Assembly: GCA_913054425.1 (NCBI GenBank)
Contig: CAJXJG010000051.1
Location: 1-9,929, forward strand
Length of the DNA stretch: 9,929 nt
From: an uncultured Fidelibacterota bacterium
Lineage (GTDB): Bacteria > Fidelibacterota > Marinisomatia > Marinisomatales > UBA8229
Direction of reading: 5' to 3'
In this document: piece by piece, positions 7,053 through 9,929 of the stretch
How the letters are laid out: every line of letters begins with the position of its first letter
Position numbering within the stretch: the first letter of the stretch is position 1
Notes under the pieces: generated by a model
Told to the model about the DNA's origin: nothing
Database searches by the model: none
Seen by the model: only the letters and a program-made list of their open reading frames with translations
Translations under genes and position numbers: made by a program

Positions 7053-7508
7053 AGCTCGGTCTACAATATTTGCAATCAATTTAGCTTCTACGACTAAATT
7101 ATTATCCACATAACATTTGCCGTCAAATATACAAATATTAAGTTTTTGTTTTACTAGATTCATTTGAATACGTAGTTGATTCCCTGGAACAATTGGTTTG
7201 CGAAATCGAACATTATCAGCACCTGAAAAAAACATATTTTTTTTAAGTGGATCTTCTACATAATTAAGCACTAAAAACGCCCCTGCCTGTGACATGCTTT
7301 CCAAAGTGAGGACACCGGGCATTACAGGTTGATATGGGAAATGTCCCTGAAAAAATGGTTCATTTATCGTTACATTTTTAATCGCTGTCAAAGATTTTCC
7401 TGGGATTATTTCATCAATTCGATCAATTAAAATAAAAGGATAACGGTGAGGTAAAATTTTGACAATGTCATGAATATCAAAACTCGTTTTTTCTCTTAAT
7501 TCTTCCAT
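7044..7508 (-). CDS. fabZ: (3R)-hydroxyacyl-ACP dehydratase
   Basis: The 154-residue hot-dog-fold protein dehydrates 3-hydroxyacyl-ACP in fatty-acid elongation in the cytoplasm, using the acyl-ACP pool that LpxA and LpxD also draw on. Diagnostic segments are ILPHRYPFILIDRI (18-31), NEPFFQGHFPYQPVMPGVLTLESMSQAGA (49-77, catalytic His56 and Glu70) and FRKPIVPGNQL near 102-112. Length is normal for FabZ. The ATG at 7508 lies 4 bases after the lpxC stop and in a different frame, so it is a separate gene and not the fused LpxC-FabZ known from Bacteroidota. No Shine-Dalgarno is visible, so translation probably couples to lpxC. Its stop lies 2 bases before the probable lpxA start. Confidence 0.96.
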   Translation of the reverse strand: MEELREKTSFDIHDIVKILPHRYPFILIDRIDEIIPGKSLTAIKNVTINEPFFQGHFPYQPVMPGVLTLESMSQAGAFLVLNYVEDPLKKNMFFSGADNVRFRKPIVPGNQLRIQMNLVKQKLNICIFDGKCYVDNNLVVEAKLIANIVDRAGN

Positions 7509-7512
7509 TTAT

Positions 7513-8457
7513 TTAATTGTAACTCAAGCCTTTCATTTCTTGAGAATATTCCCGCTTTAATGTTTTAACAAATTCTACATTACTTGCATGACCAGCCCTT
7601 GCTGCAGTAACATGTCCCTTAATCGGGATTCCTAATAAAGCTAAATCACCAATTAAATCCAATGTTTTGTGTCGAACAGGCTCATTTCTAAAACGAAGTA
7701 TTTTCCCGTTCAAAATCCCATTGGCTCCAGTAATAATATTTTCTTCAATACCAAAAAGATTTCGCAAACGATTTATCTCAGAGTGATCGAGAATTTTATC
7801 AATTAAAACAACCGCATTATCTAGGGAACCTCCCTTAATCAAACCATTTTCTTTGAGCATCTCTACTTCACTAAGAAAACAGAAGGTACGTGCTGGAGCT
7901 ACCTCTACAGCAAAGTCTTCGGCCATATTATAAATAGCTTCATACTGAGTTCCCAAAGAAGGAAGGGGATATTCTACCATAAATGTCACGCGGAAACGAT
8001 CGGAAGGAATAACATGAATATCAATATCACGGTAAGGATCAGTATAATTTACAGCCCGTCGAATTTCTAAAACATTCCGCTCATTCTTTTGATTTACAAT
8101 CCCACTAGCCAAAAGCGCTTCCACAAAATCTTTTGCACTTCCATCCATCACTGGGGGTTCTTTGCTTGTCAATTCTATCAACACATTGTCAATACGCAAT
8201 CCGCTAACCGCGGCAAGAGCATGCTCAACCGTATGAATTCTTACTTTTTTCTCCTCTATGGTTGTTCCGCGGGAGATATCTACTACATGATCAATATCCG
8301 CCTTAATCTCAGGGCAATTTTTAATATCAGTTCGAATAAAACGTATCCCATAATTGTCAGGGGCGGGTTTAAAAGTAATGGTACACTCAACCCCAGTATG
8401 GAGTCCTATCCCAGTACAGGAGGCGGGGCGAGATATTGTTTTTTGCTTCCTTTTCAT
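7513..8457 (-). CDS. lpxC: UDP-3-O-acyl-N-acetylglucosamine deacetylase
   Basis: LpxC removes the N-acetyl group from UDP-3-O-acyl-GlcNAc, the committed, zinc-dependent step of lipid A synthesis. The 314-residue protein shows TGIGLHTG at 15-22, RIHTVEHALAA (73-83; Glu78 and zinc ligand His79), VMDGSAKDF (103-111), ARTFCF (189-194), GGSLDNAVV (209-217), NEPVRHKTLDLIGDLALLG (258-276; zinc ligands His263 and Asp267) and GHVTAARAGHASN (281-293; general acid His290). Between GGSLDNAVV and NEPVRHK there is an extra segment (about 220-252, with INRLRNLFGIEENII) that E. coli LpxC lacks and that resembles Bacteroidota enzymes as I remember them. It starts 7 bases after lpxD and ends 4 bases before fabZ. 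LpxC is the regulated step in many bacteria; no regulatory site is visible here. Confidence 0.97.
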   Translation of the reverse strand: MKRKQKTISRPASCTGIGLHTGVECTITFKPAPDNYGIRFIRTDIKNCPEIKADIDHVVDISRGTTIEEKKVRIHTVEHALAAVSGLRIDNVLIELTSKEPPVMDGSAKDFVEALLASGIVNQKNERNVLEIRRAVNYTDPYRDIDIHVIPSDRFRVTFMVEYPLPSLGTQYEAIYNMAEDFAVEVAPARTFCFLSEVEMLKENGLIKGGSLDNAVVLIDKILDHSEINRLRNLFGIEENIITGANGILNGKILRFRNEPVRHKTLDLIGDLALLGIPIKGHVTAARAGHASNVEFVKTLKREYSQEMKGLSYN

Positions 8458-8464
8458 TATGATT

Positions 8465-9472
8465 TTAATTTGGTGCTTTTTCTCCTAATTTTTCTACACG
8501 TTTTTTAAGAATATTTATTTCTGTTAAAACTGCATCCCGCTTGTTCTGTTCTTTTATTTCCCTCGCTGGCATTCCTGCATAAACCTTTCCTCCGACGAGA
8601 GATTTCGTCGCACCTGCGTTTGCGGCAAGAACTGTTCGTGAACCCAGTTTCAAATGGGGTGCAACCGAAGAGTGACCAGCAAAAATACAGTAATCACCAA
8701 CCTCGACGCTTCCGGCAATTCCTACACCTGCAGTAATAAGGCACCCTTTTCCGATTTTTACGTTATGGGCAATATGAATAAGATTGTCCATTTTCGTATT
8801 ATCTCCTATTTTTGTTTCCCCTATAGTACCCCTGTCAATAGCACAATTTGCTCCAATTTCTACATCCTGACCAATAATAACACGACCATTCTGCGGTATT
8901 TTATTATGAATATCTTTTTCGGTTACAAAAGCAAAACCATCGCCGCCAATTACAGTCCCGCTGTGTATAATGACGTTACAGCCAATAACACAATCCTGAT
9001 AAATGATTACATGAGGATATAGTAATCCATCATCGCCAATTTGTGATTTACTTCCAATCGTAACATGGGATCCGACAATACATCTGTCTCCAATTGTTAC
9101 CTTCGAATCTATCACAGCAAAGGCACCTACTGTTACTTCCTTGCCTATCTCTGCTGATTTATGAATAATGGCAGTAGGATGAACCCCTGATAAAATATCC
9201 GGTTTCTCTTGAAAAAAAGATAAAATCTTTGCAATAGCAAATTGGGGGTTTTTAACAACGATTCCATCTTTCCCATTTAAAAGGGCTTTGCTTGAAACAA
9301 CTATGGCAGATGCTTTTGTTTCTGAAATATATACCTTGTATTTGGGATTATCATAAAAAGTAATGGTTTCTGATTTTCCATTTTGAATTTCGGAAACACC
9401 ATTAATCTTTATATTTGAATTTCCAGAAATCACTCCGGAAACCAAATGAGCCAGTTCACCCAAGGTAGGCAA
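8465..9472 (-). CDS. lpxD: UDP-3-O-acylglucosamine N-acyltransferase
   Basis: LpxD adds the N-linked 3-hydroxyacyl chain to UDP-3-O-acyl-glucosamine, the third lipid A step. The 335-residue protein has the LpxD uridine-binding N-domain (1 to about 95; GVSEIQNGKSETITFYDNPKY at 25-45), then a hexapeptide beta-helix from GVHPTAIIHKSAEIG (96-110) to about 300, with GGDGFAF at 176-182, the catalytic MDNLIHIAHNVKIG (228-241, His236) and SSVAPHLKLG (268-277, His273). The YAGMPAREIKE segment (298-308) leads into a short C-terminal coiled-coil helix. It starts at TTG 9472-9470: an in-frame TAA at 9499-9497 and the absence of ATG or GTG before residue 228 leave no other good choice, although a TTG 3 codons in is possible. 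No Shine-Dalgarno is seen in the AT-rich leader. It is followed after 7 bases by lpxC. Confidence 0.96.
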   Translation of the reverse strand: MPTLGELAHLVSGVISGNSNIKINGVSEIQNGKSETITFYDNPKYKVYISETKASAIVVSSKALLNGKDGIVVKNPQFAIAKILSFFQEKPDILSGVHPTAIIHKSAEIGKEVTVGAFAVIDSKVTIGDRCIVGSHVTIGSKSQIGDDGLLYPHVIIYQDCVIGCNVIIHSGTVIGGDGFAFVTEKDIHNKIPQNGRVIIGQDVEIGANCAIDRGTIGETKIGDNTKMDNLIHIAHNVKIGKGCLITAGVGIAGSVEVGDYCIFAGHSSVAPHLKLGSRTVLAANAGATKSLVGGKVYAGMPAREIKEQNKRDAVLTEINILKKRVEKLGEKAPN

Positions 9473-9544
9473 TGTTATTAATAAATAAAAAAATGGTTAA
9501 TTTTATCATCAATGTTCACTGTCTTTTTTCTGTTTCTTAATATA
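9473..9544 (-). other. AT-rich spacer between skp and lpxD
   Basis: This is the longest gap inside the minus-strand operon (72 bases). It is very AT-rich, with a run of seven T on the minus strand and a TTATTAATAA palindrome near 9476-9485. No convincing terminator stem, ribosome site or promoter pair is seen. It may hold an internal promoter, mRNA processing site or only an untranslated spacer. Confidence 0.3.
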
Positions 9545-9929
9545 CTATTTCCTTAATTCATACAAAACATCATCCGTTACATCAAAAGTAGGTTTTCCAT
9601 AGAGAAGAGAAACAGATCCATCAAAAATGAAATCATAGCCATTTGTTATAGCAACATTATCAACTGCTTTTTTTACCTTGGATAACAACCCATATTCCAT
9701 CTTTGTTTGACGTTGGTATAGCTCACCCTCAGGCCCAACTTTTATTGCCTGAAAAGTCTGAATCCTACTTTCAGATTCTGAGATTTCCTGCTCTTTTTCC
9801 CTTCGCCACTCCGGTGAACTCATTAATCGTTGCGTTTCATAGGTGTCTTTTAAACTGTCTAACTGTGATAGCATTTCCTGGTACTCAAATTGTACTTTCT
9901 GAAATTCAAGTTGTAATTGAGACTCAGCT
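9545..9929 (-). CDS. skp: Skp/OmpH-family periplasmic chaperone (N-terminus beyond right edge)
   Basis: The frame is open from the right edge (first complete codon 9928-9926) to TAG at 9547-9545, giving 127 residues; the signal peptide and first part of the protein lie outside the window. The visible part is a charged, Gln/Glu/Lys-rich coiled coil (AESQLQLEFQKVQFEYQ, then SQLDSLKDTYETQR) followed by the family C-terminal pattern KAVDNVAITNGYDFIFDGS and KPTFDVTDDVLYELRK. Skp is a trimeric periplasmic holdase for outer-membrane proteins on their way to the Bam complex. Its place directly upstream of lpxD matches many Gram-negative genomes, where bamA precedes it. An internal ATG at 9874 is not the true start, because similar coiled-coil sequence continues upstream of it. 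Confidence 0.9.
   Translation of the reverse strand, partial: AESQLQLEFQKVQFEYQEMLSQLDSLKDTYETQRLMSSPEWRREKEQEISESESRIQTFQAIKVGPEGELYQRQTKMEYGLLSKVKKAVDNVAITNGYDFIFDGSVSLLYGKPTFDVTDDVLYELRK

Noticed and set aside
8089..8508. 139-codon open frame on the plus strand across lpxC and lpxD
   Set aside because: It is antisense to two well-supported genes and its composition looks non-coding.
9470..9515. Short ATG-led frame (about 17 codons) in the skp-lpxD spacer as a leader peptide or shifted lpxD N-terminus
   Set aside because: It has no ribosome site, and joining it to lpxD through the seven-T run gives a hydrophobic N-terminus unlike LpxD.
1..9929. Mobile elements, CRISPR arrays, tRNA or rRNA genes, riboswitches
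   Set aside because: I saw no transposase, long repeats, regularly spaced repeats or RNA-like conserved sequence; the window is almost fully covered by chromosomal housekeeping genes.

Overview
This is an AT-rich stretch of a Gram-negative (diderm, lipid A-making) bacterial chromosome. It is almost fully coding and dominated by conserved cell-envelope genes. No tRNA, rRNA, CRISPR array, insertion sequence, phage gene or toxin system is visible. The protein signatures point to the FCB group (Bacteroidota and relatives). LpxC carries an extra segment before its second zinc motif, as recalled for Bacteroidota. LpxC and FabZ lie back to back in the order in which they are fused in Bacteroidota, but here they are separate genes. 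Shine-Dalgarno signals are weak or absent and several starts are not ATG. Candidatus Marinimicrobia (Neomarinimicrobiota) or a nearby lineage is my best guess, but it is an inference from gene style and not proven.

Layout. Positions 1-905 (minus strand) hold the N-terminal 301 codons of an NfeD-type membrane serine protease that runs off the left edge. A 124-base divergent intergenic region (906-1029) follows, with a hairpin next to the nfeD start and weak promoter candidates on both strands. A tight plus-strand trio then runs 1030-3207: an LpxL/HtrB-family lipid A acyltransferase, a TsaC/YrdC-type threonylcarbamoyl-AMP synthase, and a secreted DUF3108-family protein. This trio meets the large minus-strand operon tail to tail with an 11-base overlap.

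The minus-strand operon, read from right to left, is skp/ompH (partial), lpxD, lpxC, fabZ, lpxA, an unrecognised exported protein, dxr and rseP. Its genes are 0-24 bases apart, except for 72 bases between skp and lpxD. LpxA, LpxC and LpxD are the first three enzymes of lipid A synthesis. FabZ supplies acyl chains drawn from the same hydroxyacyl-ACP pool. Dxr feeds the MEP isoprenoid pathway, the source of undecaprenyl carrier lipid. Skp chaperones outer-membrane proteins and RseP is an envelope-stress site-2 protease. The same functions cluster in E. coli as dxr...rseP-bamA-skp-lpxD-fabZ-lpxA, but here dxr-rseP sits at the downstream end.

The points most worth a second look are these. lpxA appears to have no ATG, GTG, TTG or CTG start upstream of its conserved N-terminal HPTA motif, and probably starts at an ATT. 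A hypothetical exported beta-rich protein is translationally coupled to dxr. A 9-base inverted repeat sits exactly on the convergent stop codons. A hairpin abuts the nfeD start. Nothing in the window looks like a wholly novel system; this is mainly a well-ordered housekeeping envelope locus.
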